DNA from: Chryseobacterium cupriresistens | GTDB taxonomy: Bacteria > Bacteroidota > Bacteroidia > Flavobacteriales > Weeksellaceae | Direction of reading: 5' to 3' | Assembly (NCBI RefSeq): GCF_046614675.1 | Contig: NZ_JBKKJT010000006.1 | Coordinates: 124,001 to 188,000 of the forward strand | Length of the DNA stretch: 64,000 bases | Shown: piece by piece, positions 43,116 through 50,618 of the stretch | How the letters are laid out: each line of letters opens with the position of its first letter | How positions within the stretch are numbered: the stretch's first letter is position 1 | Notes under the pieces: generated by a model | What the model was told of the DNA's origin: nothing | The model's database searches: none | Seen by the model: the letters and a program-made list of their open reading frames with translations, nothing else | Position numbers and translations under genes: made by a program

Positions 43116-44765
43116 CTATTTTTTCGTTCCGTAAGTCACCAATAACTGGATTCTCTTCGGATTCGTATTGGTTTTATCTACTCCTGTAAGAATAATTCTG
43201 TTCATATCAAATGCTCTTGTTGTATTACGAACTCCTAAAAGGGTTCCTGTAGCATTGGCAGCAAATGTTCCTGCACTGATTATTAAAGGTTTATTAACAA
43301 CCAGCTGTTCAGTTCCATCTACTGTTTCTTTCTTCCCTTCTACAAGATCCTTAACTGTTTTTGTTACGACAAAATCATAATAACCTGGTTCAGGTTTATC
43401 TTTAAAATAATATAATCCAAGCCCGTTGGTAAGATCTGAAGTAAACGCCAGTTTTTTGTAGTCAATTTTACCACCAGCATCTAATGTATTGGTTAAAAGT
43501 GAAAATCTTCGGTCTTCAGTAGAACCTGTATTTTTCCATGTTGCAGCATCAAGATAGATTCTGATTTTAGCACTTACAATACCTGCTTTATCTTTAACAA
43601 AAATATCCTTAAGCTTTGCAATCGTCTCATCTTTAATCTTAACTACCACTGAAGGTCCTCCCATTCCCTGAACAAAAAGTCTTTCATCACCTTCACTAGG
43701 ATTACTTGCAGCCAATGCAGCCGCAAAAGATGATCCGGATCTGCTGTATTCATACAGACCGAGATGCGCATTAGAACCTCCTAGGTTGAAATTAAGGGTT
43801 GTCTGCGGTCTTGTTGTTGTTCCGTTATCCGTTTTATCATATTTATAATACATGATAAGCTGTAAATCATTAGGAGAGAACTGGTAGAGATATTTATCCG
43901 TTTCATCCACAGAAATTTTTATTCCTTTAAAATATCTGATAAAGTTGGAAGCATCCTGAAGCTCAGGTTTTCCTTTTTTATCAAGAATATGAGTCTGGAA
44001 AAAATCTGTGTTACTCAATTTCATTCTGAATCCTAAGTTTCCGGTAAATACAACTGAGTTGTCAGATTTTTTAGTGATAGATGTAGAACTGATAGTACCG
44101 TCAAATACTCCTGATCCCAGCAGTTCACCAGTACTTATTGTTTTATTGGAACGTTTGAAACTGTCATCATTTGCATCTATGAACGTGGTTACTTCATGTA
44201 CATTGATTTTCATTGATTTTGAACCTGCTGTTTTACCGTATTTACGAACAGGGTACATTTTCTTTTCAATGGAAACTGCTGTAGCAACTCCATCTACCGG
44301 AAAATCAGTTTTCTCAAATGTTTTTGTTTTTAATGAATCGCCTTCAAAGAAGTAGGTATTCGCAGCAGTATTTGCAGGTGGTCTCACTACAAGAACTACA
44401 GAATCTACTTTTGGATTCGCTCCGTTAAAATCATAATTATCTACCGGCATTCTCAGCTGAGTAACATAAGAAGCTTTCTGCATTCCAAACTGGTTTTCAG
44501 TAAATGCTCCAAGAACACCTACATAGGAAGCCGAACCAGATTCGCTCACCGCACTGATCAGTCTGGCAGCATCACTTCTGATTGAATCGTTGTTACTATA
44601 ATTGTATGCGATAACGGGATATGCAATTTCATTACCTTGTGCTGCATCATCATTAAACAACTGCTCACCAAGAGAATCTGGATCCGGTTCACAGTTATGA
44701 AGGAATGTACTTCCGAAAAACGCCATCAAAAGTATGGCGAAGGTCCTTTTAAGATTATGAGTCAT
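43116..44765 (-). CDS. DUF4270 family lipoprotein
   Basis: 549 residues. Signal with lipobox HNC (Cys25), then the motif EPDPDSLGEQLFN characteristic of the start of DUF4270 proteins, and a long beta-rich extracytoplasmic region ending IQLLVTYGTKK. Function unknown, but DUF4270 genes are common in Flavobacteriia next to a GT5-like glycogen synthase gene, and the same arrangement is seen here: 14 bases after the GT5-like gene, 30 before glmS. Confidence 0.88.
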   Translation of the reverse strand: MTHNLKRTFAILLMAFFGSTFLHNCEPDPDSLGEQLFNDDAAQGNEIAYPVIAYNYSNNDSIRSDAARLISAVSESGSASYVGVLGAFTENQFGMQKASYVTQLRMPVDNYDFNGANPKVDSVVLVVRPPANTAANTYFFEGDSLKTKTFEKTDFPVDGVATAVSIEKKMYPVRKYGKTAGSKSMKINVHEVTTFIDANDDSFKRSNKTISTGELLGSGVFDGTISSTSITKKSDNSVVFTGNLGFRMKLSNTDFFQTHILDKKGKPELQDASNFIRYFKGIKISVDETDKYLYQFSPNDLQLIMYYKYDKTDNGTTTRPQTTLNFNLGGSNAHLGLYEYSRSGSSFAAALAASNPSEGDERLFVQGMGGPSVVVKIKDETIAKLKDIFVKDKAGIVSAKIRIYLDAATWKNTGSTEDRRFSLLTNTLDAGGKIDYKKLAFTSDLTNGLGLYYFKDKPEPGYYDFVVTKTVKDLVEGKKETVDGTEQLVVNKPLIISAGTFAANATGTLLGVRNTTRAFDMNRIILTGVDKTNTNPKRIQLLVTYGTKK

Positions 44766-44779
44766 TAAAAATGTGTTTT

Positions 44780-45550
44780 TTAATAAAGTTGATTTATTGA
44801 ATCTATGTCCAGATACTCTGATTTTTGGGTAGCAGTTTCGTTGAAAGCCTTATCCAGATCTTCATCCAGAAACTCATCACCTTTCACAACGGCATCTACA
44901 TAGTTCATACTTTCGATAACAAAACTTTTAATCGTTGGGTTATCTAACGCTTTTAATCCTGAAATATTATCAAACTGCAGTTTATCGTCAATCTTTTTAT
45001 CCAGGTCGGCATCTTTCTCATTGTAAAGAGAAAGTATAATTTTCGCGTCTTTGAAATAAGTATCTGATTCGTAGTACGTTTTAAGATAAATTGGAACAAA
45101 AGAAGACATCCATCCATTTAAATGGATAACATCCGGCACCCAGTTTAGTTTCTTAATGGTTTCAATAACTCCTCTGGCAAAGAAAATAGCTCTTTCGTCG
45201 TTGTCTTCAAAAGGGTTTCCTTCATCGTCGAAATAATATTGTTTTCTTTTGAAGTATTCTTCATTATCAATAAAGTAAACCTGAAGTCTTTCCCCCGGAA
45301 GAGACGCTACTTTAATGATCAGAGGCTGATCCAGATCATTGATAATAATATTCATCCCTGAAAGACGGATTACTTCATGAAGCTGGAATTTTCTCTCACT
45401 TATTTGTCCAAATCTTGGCATAAAAACTCTTACATCATTGCCTTCTTGGTGCATCTTAAGTGCCATTTTGTTTACCACTGCAGCCATATTTGTATCTTCC
45501 TGATATGGATACATCTCTGTAGTAATGTACAGTATTTTTTGATTCGGCAT
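44780..45550 (-). CDS. Short GT5 starch-synthase-like protein, N-terminal domain only
   Basis: 256 residues from the ATG at 45550 (MPNQKILYITTEMYPY); the frame upstream is open but adds no family sequence. It matches only the N-terminal Rossmann domain of GT5 glycogen/starch synthases (LYITTEMYPY, DVRVFMPRFG, WVPDVIHLNGWMSSFVPIYLK). The usual ADP-glucose loop KxGGL is replaced by QEDTNMA, the typical HxHDW-type end of the domain reads HLNGW, and the whole C-terminal catalytic domain (~230 residues) is absent. The short form recurs in Flavobacteriia, so it is probably a genuine protein with a changed role, not a truncation artefact. Divergent from panC. Confidence 0.82.
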   Translation of the reverse strand: MPNQKILYITTEMYPYQEDTNMAAVVNKMALKMHQEGNDVRVFMPRFGQISERKFQLHEVIRLSGMNIIINDLDQPLIIKVASLPGERLQVYFIDNEEYFKRKQYYFDDEGNPFEDNDERAIFFARGVIETIKKLNWVPDVIHLNGWMSSFVPIYLKTYYESDTYFKDAKIILSLYNEKDADLDKKIDDKLQFDNISGLKALDNPTIKSFVIESMNYVDAVVKGDEFLDEDLDKAFNETATQKSEYLDIDSINQLY

Positions 45551-45692
45551 AAACTTTCTATCTAATTTTTGTAAAAATGCTTTAATGTGCAAAATTACAA
45601 AAAAACATCCAACATTATTTTAATTAACATTTTTTTACGAAAATTCCCTTTTCAAATTATTAAAACCACATATTATTATGCGATATTTTTAG

Positions 45693-45700
45693 TATTTTTG
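45693..45700 (+). promoter_or_regulatory. -7 box for panC
   Basis: TATTTTTG, an exact TAnnTTTG match, 20 bases before the panC ATG. No clear -33 TTTG. Confidence 0.5.
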
Positions 45701-45720
45701 AAATAGTATTAAAATAAACT

Positions 45721-46569
45721 ATGGAAGTTCTAAAAAACAGAAAAGTCCTTCAGGATTTCATTGAAAGACAGAAAGAAATGGGAAAAAGAATTGGCTTTGC
45801 CCCTACCATGGGTGCCCTGCACAAAGGCCATCTTTCTCTGTATGAAGAGGCAAGAAAGGAAAATGATCTTGTTATTTCTTCGATTTTTGTAAATCCAACT
45901 CAATTTAACAATCCTGAAGATCTGGAAAAATATCCAAGAGATGTCAACAGAGATATATTGATTCTTCAGAATTCTGGTCTTGTAGATGCAGTTTATATTC
46001 CGGAGGTAGCAGATATTTATCCTGAGAAAGCCGAAAGCCAGCGATATGATTTTGACGGACTGGAAAATGAGATGGAAGGTAAATCAAGACCAGGCCATTT
46101 TGACGGCGTAGGAACTGTTGTGGAAGAACTTTTCAGACAGGTAAAGCCTGATAATGCTTATTTTGGTGAAAAAGATTTCCAGCAGCTTGCTATTATTAAA
46201 AAAATGGTAGAGAAAAAGCATCTTCCTGTTAAAATAACCGGAGTTCCTATTTACAGGGCAGAAAACGGACTGGCGCTAAGCTCAAGAAATCAAAGGCTTC
46301 ATGAAGACCGGAGAGAAGCTTCTAAAGTAATTTATGAGACTTTAAAAAAAGTAAACGACTGGTTCAGAACTGTTACGATTCCGGAAATCAAGGAAAGAGT
46401 AGCTGATATTTTTGATGACCAGCAGGGAATGAAACTGGAATATTTCCTGATTGCTGATGAAAAAACATTACAGGAGACTGATTTTTTCTATAAAGACAGA
46501 AGTTTCAGAGCATTTATTGTAGTGGTAGTAGATGGTGTAAGATTAATTGACAATATGCATCTGGATTAA
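45721..46569 (+). CDS. panC: Pantoate--beta-alanine ligase PanC
   Basis: 282 residues. PTMGALHKGHLSLYEEA (HxGH nucleotide-binding motif), VNPTQFN, YFGEKDFQQLAI (KFGEKDYQQL-type motif) and the LSSRNQRL loop (KMSKS-equivalent). It joins pantoate and beta-alanine for coenzyme A synthesis. Single gene with its own promoter box and terminator; panD and panB are not in the window. Confidence 0.97.
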   Translation: MEVLKNRKVLQDFIERQKEMGKRIGFAPTMGALHKGHLSLYEEARKENDLVISSIFVNPTQFNNPEDLEKYPRDVNRDILILQNSGLVDAVYIPEVADIYPEKAESQRYDFDGLENEMEGKSRPGHFDGVGTVVEELFRQVKPDNAYFGEKDFQQLAIIKKMVEKKHLPVKITGVPIYRAENGLALSSRNQRLHEDRREASKVIYETLKKVNDWFRTVTIPEIKERVADIFDDQQGMKLEYFLIADEKTLQETDFFYKDRSFRAFIVVVVDGVRLIDNMHLD

Positions 46570-46591
46570 TCTTTCCAGATTTAAATATCAG

Positions 46592-46619
46592 ATCCCTGAC
46601 TTAGGTCGGGGATTTTTTT
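46592..46619 (+). terminator. Terminator after panC
   Basis: A 9-bp stem with one G-T pair (46592-46600 with 46605-46613), loop TTAG, then T(7). Confidence 0.88.
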
Positions 46620-46664
46620 ATTGAATAAAGTAAGGCAAACATTATTTTACAACCTTGATGCATA

Positions 46665-46698
46665 CAAAAATCAAAGGCCTCCTGAAGGAAGCCTTTGA
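46665..46698 (-). terminator. Terminator of the tRNA cluster
   Basis: A 13-bp inverted repeat with one mismatch (46671-46683 with 46686-46698). On the minus strand it is followed by a T run (A run at 46665-46669). Confidence 0.75.
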
Positions 46699-46752
46699 AA
46701 CACCAAATCACAAAATATTAATATGAAAAAAATTTACTTTTCAGTAAACTTG

Positions 46753-46825
46753 TGACCCGGCTGGGATTCGAACCCAGGACCCATACATTAAAAGTGTATT
46801 GCTCTACCAGCTGAGCTACCGAGTC
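46753..46825 (-). tRNA. tRNA-Lys (anticodon TTT), copy 2
   Basis: 73 bases on the minus strand. Acceptor GACTCGG with CCGGGTC (one T-G pair), discriminator A, D-arm AGCTCAGCTGGTAGAGC, anticodon loop CTTTTAA, T-arm GGTTCGAATCC. Identical to the copy at 46999-47071. CCA not encoded. Confidence 0.97.
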
Positions 46826-46880
46826 GGCCACAATTAAAATGAAATAAATTTCAATATTAATTATAAAATTTTCTTTGCAG

Positions 46881-46963
46881 TGCCTGCGACTGGACTCGAA
46901 CCAGCACATCCTTAGGAAACCACCCCCTCAAGATGGCGTGTCTACCAATTTCACCACGCAGGC
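46881..46963 (-). tRNA. tRNA-Leu (anticodon GAG)
   Basis: 83 bases on the minus strand. Acceptor GCCTGCG with CGCAGGC, discriminator A, anticodon stem CCATC/GGTGG with loop TTGAGGG, long variable arm, T-arm TGGTTCGAGTCCA. CCA not encoded. It reads CUC and CUU codons. Confidence 0.96.
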
Positions 46964-46998
46964 AATAAAATCACAAATTAAGTAATTATTATTGCTAG

Positions 46999-47071
46999 TG
47001 ACCCGGCTGGGATTCGAACCCAGGACCCATACATTAAAAGTGTATTGCTCTACCAGCTGAGCTACCGAGTC
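46999..47071 (-). tRNA. tRNA-Lys (anticodon TTT), copy 1
   Basis: 73 bases on the minus strand, identical in sequence to the copy at 46753-46825, including a few flanking bases on both sides (GTGGCC before, CAC after). First tRNA of the Lys-Leu-Lys cluster. A promoter lies 55 bases upstream. Confidence 0.97.
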
Positions 47072-47125
47072 GGCCACTTGTGCAACAAGTTTTCATTTAA
47101 GTAATGTCCCTTGTTTTAAGTGGTG

Positions 47126-47155
47126 CAAAGATATGACTTTTTTCTTTATCTCAAA
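47126..47155 (-). promoter_or_regulatory. Promoter of the tRNA Lys-Leu-Lys cluster
   Basis: Read on the minus strand: TTTG (47155-47152), 18 bases, then TATCTTTG (47133-47126). Both elements match the Bacteroidota consensus. It lies between this cluster and the divergent aroK. Confidence 0.75.
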
Positions 47156-47186
47156 ACTTTTTCGCAAATTTGTTTAAAAAAAATTC

Positions 47187-47702
47187 ATGGTAATTTCATT
47201 GATCGGATACATGGGAAGTGGCAAATCGCACATTTCCAAAATATTAAGCGAAAAAATCGATTTTAAATTAATTGACCTCGATAAAGAGATTTCCAGAAGA
47301 AATAAATTAACCATCCCCGAAATTTTCGAGAAAAAGGGAGAGATTTACTTTAGAAAACTGGAAAGGGAGGCACTTGAAGAGATATTGGCTTCTGAAGAAA
47401 ATGTAGTTTTAAGTCTTGGCGGAGGAACCCCGGTGTATTATAATAACATGGAGATCATCAATCACAACTCCAAGAGCGTTTTTTTAAGAACCGGAGTGGG
47501 AACACTGGTGGAAAGACTTTCAAAGCAGAAAGAAAAAAGGCCACTGATTGCCAATATATCAGATGAAGACCTGCCGGAATTTATTGCCAAACATTTGTTT
47601 GAAAGAAATCAGTTTTACAGCAAAGCACAATTCACTGTCGGGACAGATTCCAGAGAACCGGAAGACATCGTTAACGAAATAATAGAAAAGCTCTATCTCT
47701 AG
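47187..47702 (+). CDS. aroK: Shikimate kinase
   Basis: 171 residues, normal length. Walker A (IGYMGSGKSHI), the shikimate-binding Asp in LIDLDKEI, Arg-containing FRKLEREAL, and the GGG of LSLGGGTPVYY; the adenine-binding lid Arg lies in KRPLI. It phosphorylates shikimate at the 3-OH for chorismate synthesis. The stop codon lies within the stem of its own terminator. Confidence 0.96.
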   Translation: MVISLIGYMGSGKSHISKILSEKIDFKLIDLDKEISRRNKLTIPEIFEKKGEIYFRKLEREALEEILASEENVVLSLGGGTPVYYNNMEIINHNSKSVFLRTGVGTLVERLSKQKEKRPLIANISDEDLPEFIAKHLFERNQFYSKAQFTVGTDSREPEDIVNEIIEKLYL

Positions 47703-47714
47703 AGCTTTTTTACT
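47687..47714 (+). terminator. Terminator overlapping the end of aroK
   Basis: An 8-bp stem (AAAGCTCT at 47687-47694 with AGAGCTTT at 47701-47708) with loop ATCTCT and a T run. The aroK TAG (47700-47702) is partly within the stem. Confidence 0.75.
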
Positions 47715-47721
47715 TTTTATA

Positions 47722-48159
47722 TTAATCTTCATCCTCACCTTCACTGCCGGTCTCTCCGAAGAAATCATCCCAGTCTGTAAAATCGGAGTCGATATCATTG
47801 CCTACATATTCATCCATTTCTCTTCTGTCTTTTTTGGTAGGCCTTCCCTCTCCTTTGTTTCTGTAATAGTCCTGTGACATTTTACGAAGTTTCAGCAATT
47901 CGTATTGTTCTTTGTCTGTGACGTCCTGAATGTGAAGAGGTACCAGCTTGGCTCCAATTCTGCTTTTGGGGATCTGAATTACCTTTATTTTATAATCAAT
48001 CTGATTCTTACGGATTTTGATCGTATCTCCTTCTTTTACCTCTTTAGACGACTTTACGGCAGACGTTCCTATAGAAACTCTGTTTTTTTTAATCTCCTCT
48101 GCTGCAATACTTCTCGTCTTATAAAAACGAATGCTCCATAAAAATTTATCTATTCTCAT
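47722..48159 (-). CDS. S4-domain RNA-binding protein (HSP15-like)
   Basis: 145 residues. N-terminal S4 domain with the HslR signature MRIDKFLWSIRFYKTRSIA, then RVSIGTSAVKSSKEVKEGDTIKI. The central part is basic and the tail very acidic (last 30 residues Asp/Glu-rich). HSP15 rescues stalled 50S subunits carrying peptidyl-tRNA, and the same role is likely here. Divergent from the lipoprotein at 48215; convergent with aroK. Confidence 0.9.
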   Translation of the reverse strand: MRIDKFLWSIRFYKTRSIAAEEIKKNRVSIGTSAVKSSKEVKEGDTIKIRKNQIDYKIKVIQIPKSRIGAKLVPLHIQDVTDKEQYELLKLRKMSQDYYRNKGEGRPTKKDRREMDEYVGNDIDSDFTDWDDFFGETGSEGEDED

Positions 48160-48168
48160 ATTTTTTTA

Positions 48169-48176
48169 TACTTTTG
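48169..48176 (+). promoter_or_regulatory. -7 box for the 48215 lipoprotein gene
   Basis: TACTTTTG, an exact TAnnTTTG match, 38 bases before the start. Confidence 0.5.
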
Positions 48177-48214
48177 CCGTTATATTATTTGTAAAGTAAT
48201 TAAAGTTTTTTGAA

Positions 48215-48982
48215 ATGAAAAAAATATTTTTATATATCCTTGCAGGATCTTTGTGTTTTTCTGCTTGTAAGAAAGATGATGATGTATCAACCTATGTAGA
48301 GCCGGAAGATGTTGCTACGCAAAACACGTATGATGATCAAGCCATTAAGAAGTTCATGGATGAGAATTATCTGGATGCACAGGGTAATATAAAAGCTTTC
48401 AGTTCTACAGATACTGCGGATGATACTGAAAAGAAGCTGTCTGAACTGAGTCCCATAACACTGCCTTCAGGAACTATCTACATTATGAGAGACGGAGCTC
48501 AGCCACCAGCTGCCTCTGCAAAAACCATTGGAGATACTGATATTATTAAAATCATGGGAAGAGCATACTCTTACCTGGCGGTTAATTCTGACGGAAACAC
48601 TTCATTTACATCAAAAACCGCTTTTTTAAATACTATTGACGGAACAGGTGTTCCTGTTATTGACCCTACATATTATTATGTAAAAAAATCAATACTGGAT
48701 GCTGGTACAACTGATGCTGCAAAAAAAGCAAAATATTATCAAATCCCTGGGTTCAGAGAAGCTTTACAGAAGTTCAAAGCATACAATAATCTTTCCAGCG
48801 AGGCACCTTACAACCTACAGGGAGTAATCATTGTTCCTTCCAGAGCTGCTTTTGCAAGAAACCCTCATTATCCATATTTAAACATGTCTTACAGAAACAG
48901 GACTTTTGTATTCAACTTTCAGATTTATGGAAGAGAGGACAGACCTGATAGTGATAAACAGACAACAGAACAACAACAATAA
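48215..48982 (+). CDS. FKBP-like lipoprotein
   Basis: 255 residues. Lipobox FSAC (Cys18). The C-terminal ~170 residues follow the order of an FKBP peptidyl-prolyl isomerase: LPSGTIYIMRDG, GDTDIIKIMGRAYSYL, a long insertion (about 115-175), IPGFREALQKFKAYN (usual GW-x-EAL helix), GVIIVPSRAAFARNP (usual IPs-x-LAYG) and the last strand TFVFNFQIYGRE. Several active-site aromatic positions look changed, so isomerase activity is uncertain. GldI of gliding flavobacteria is also a lipoprotein FKBP, but identity with GldI is not claimed. Single gene with a terminator. Confidence 0.7.
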   Translation: MKKIFLYILAGSLCFSACKKDDDVSTYVEPEDVATQNTYDDQAIKKFMDENYLDAQGNIKAFSSTDTADDTEKKLSELSPITLPSGTIYIMRDGAQPPAASAKTIGDTDIIKIMGRAYSYLAVNSDGNTSFTSKTAFLNTIDGTGVPVIDPTYYYVKKSILDAGTTDAAKKAKYYQIPGFREALQKFKAYNNLSSEAPYNLQGVIIVPSRAAFARNPHYPYLNMSYRNRTFVFNFQIYGREDRPDSDKQTTEQQQ

Positions 48983-49000
48983 AAAATATTCATACAATAA

Positions 49001-49029
49001 AAAAACACCGCATAAATGGCGGTGTTTTT
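49001..49029. terminator. Bidirectional terminator
   Basis: An 11-bp perfect stem (49001-49011 with 49019-49029) with a 7-base loop, A run left and T run right. It lies between the convergent FKBP-like gene and the FMN protein. Confidence 0.88.
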
Positions 49030-49046
49030 GTTATATGTAATGTTGA

Positions 49047-50564
49047 TTACGATCTTGCTTTCTGTTTTACATTTCCTAAAATATCCGGGAAATAAAGATC
49101 TGCAAGGTGGTCAAACTCATCTCCTCTCATAAACATGGTGGCGTCTACTTCTTCATAAGAACTTCTTCCTGCAGCCGCAATGAGTTCATTGCAGGTGTGA
49201 AGTGTATTTTTATGGAAGTGATACACTCTTTCTGCCTTATCTGTTACATCGAGTCCTTTAATAAGCATTTTATCCTGTGTAGCAACTCCTGTAGGACAAT
49301 TGTTGGAGTTACATCTCAGGGCCTGGATACATCCCAAAGAGAACATAAATCCTCTGGCATTGTTACACATATCGGCTCCCATGGCAATGGCTCTCAGAAT
49401 ATCAAGACTGGTAAGAACTTTACCACTGGCAATCACTCTTAATTTACTTCTCAGGTTATAGTTATTAAGCGTTCTGTTCACAAAGATCAAAGCAGGTTCC
49501 AACGGCATCCCTACTCCATCTGAAAACTCCGGTGGTGCAGCTCCTGTTCCTCCTTCTGCACCATCTATGGTAATGAAATCAGGATAAATTTTCAATACAT
49601 TCATCTGTACACAGATATCTTCAAATTCTTTGGTATCACCGATACAAAGTTTAAAACCAATTGGCTTTCCTCCTGAAAGTTCTCTTAACTGCTGTACAAA
49701 CCTCAGCAATCCGCCAGCATCAGAAAAAGCGCTATGGGATGGTGGTGAAATAACAGTCATTCCCGGTGTGACATGACGAATCGCTGCAATTTCCGGTGTA
49801 TTTTTTACTCCCGGAAGCACTCCTCCGTGTCCTGGTTTTGCTCCCTGTGATAATTTGATTTCAATCATTTTAACATTAGGAAGCGTGGAATATTTTGTAA
49901 ATAATTCAGGGTTGAATTTCCCTTCCTCGTCACGGCATCCGAAATATCCTGTTCCGATCTGCCAGCAAAGATCTCCTCCTTCCAGGTGATAAGGTGAAAT
50001 TCCTCCTTCCCCTGTATTATGATAGAAGTTTCCTTTTTTGGCTCCTCTGTTCAGTGAGATCTGTGCTCTGTCACTCAAGGCCCCGAAACTCATTGCTGAG
50101 ATGTTAAATAAAGAAGCATGATAAGGCTGTGTACATTGTTCTCCTCCAACCCATACTCTCGGAAGTTCTTCTGATGGTGATTTTGCATAAATAGAATGCT
50201 TGATCCCTTCATACTTTCTGTGATTTACTTCCAGCTGCGTACCAAAAGCTACCGTATCACTTAAATTTTTTGCACGTCTGTATACTGCAGAACGCTGGTT
50301 TCTTGGAAATGGTTTCCCATCTGTTTCCCTTTCAATAAAGTATTGTTGCATTTCGGGTGAAATACTTTCGAAAAAATACCTGAAGTATCCCAATACAGGA
50401 AAGTTCCTCAAAATAGCATGTTTCGATTGGTAAGCATTGTAAACACCCAATGCATAAATTGCGGATAACAGCGTAGGTATCCAATAATGCGCTCTGATCA
50501 GTATTGCTACAATCCATGTAGCAGCTACTAATACAATTCCCCAAGATAAAAACTTATCTCTCAT
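49047..50564 (-). CDS. FMN-binding glutamate synthase family protein
   Basis: 505 residues. N-terminal hydrophobic region (about 8-40) then the FMN-binding TIM barrel of the glutamate synthase large subunit: MSFGALSDRAQISLNRGAK, GGISPYHLEGGDLCWQIGTGYFGCR, QGAKPGHGGVLPG, TIDGAEGGTGAAP, and the iron-sulfur loop CIQALRCNSNNCPTGVATQ. It lacks the glutaminase and beta-helix domains of GltB, so it is not a complete glutamate synthase. Such stand-alone proteins are common and mostly uncharacterised; membrane association is suggested by the N-terminus. Single gene. Confidence 0.92.
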   Translation of the reverse strand: MRDKFLSWGIVLVAATWIVAILIRAHYWIPTLLSAIYALGVYNAYQSKHAILRNFPVLGYFRYFFESISPEMQQYFIERETDGKPFPRNQRSAVYRRAKNLSDTVAFGTQLEVNHRKYEGIKHSIYAKSPSEELPRVWVGGEQCTQPYHASLFNISAMSFGALSDRAQISLNRGAKKGNFYHNTGEGGISPYHLEGGDLCWQIGTGYFGCRDEEGKFNPELFTKYSTLPNVKMIEIKLSQGAKPGHGGVLPGVKNTPEIAAIRHVTPGMTVISPPSHSAFSDAGGLLRFVQQLRELSGGKPIGFKLCIGDTKEFEDICVQMNVLKIYPDFITIDGAEGGTGAAPPEFSDGVGMPLEPALIFVNRTLNNYNLRSKLRVIASGKVLTSLDILRAIAMGADMCNNARGFMFSLGCIQALRCNSNNCPTGVATQDKMLIKGLDVTDKAERVYHFHKNTLHTCNELIAAAGRSSYEEVDATMFMRGDEFDHLADLYFPDILGNVKQKARS

Positions 50565-50618
50565 GAATGTAGTATTTAAAAGTTTAAAAATAAATTTAGT
50601 AGAATTTTTGCAAAGAGC

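Noticed and set aside
49047..50564. Genuine glutamate synthase large subunit
   Set aside because: It lacks the glutaminase and beta-helix domains and has an added membrane segment; only the FMN/Fe-S barrel is present.
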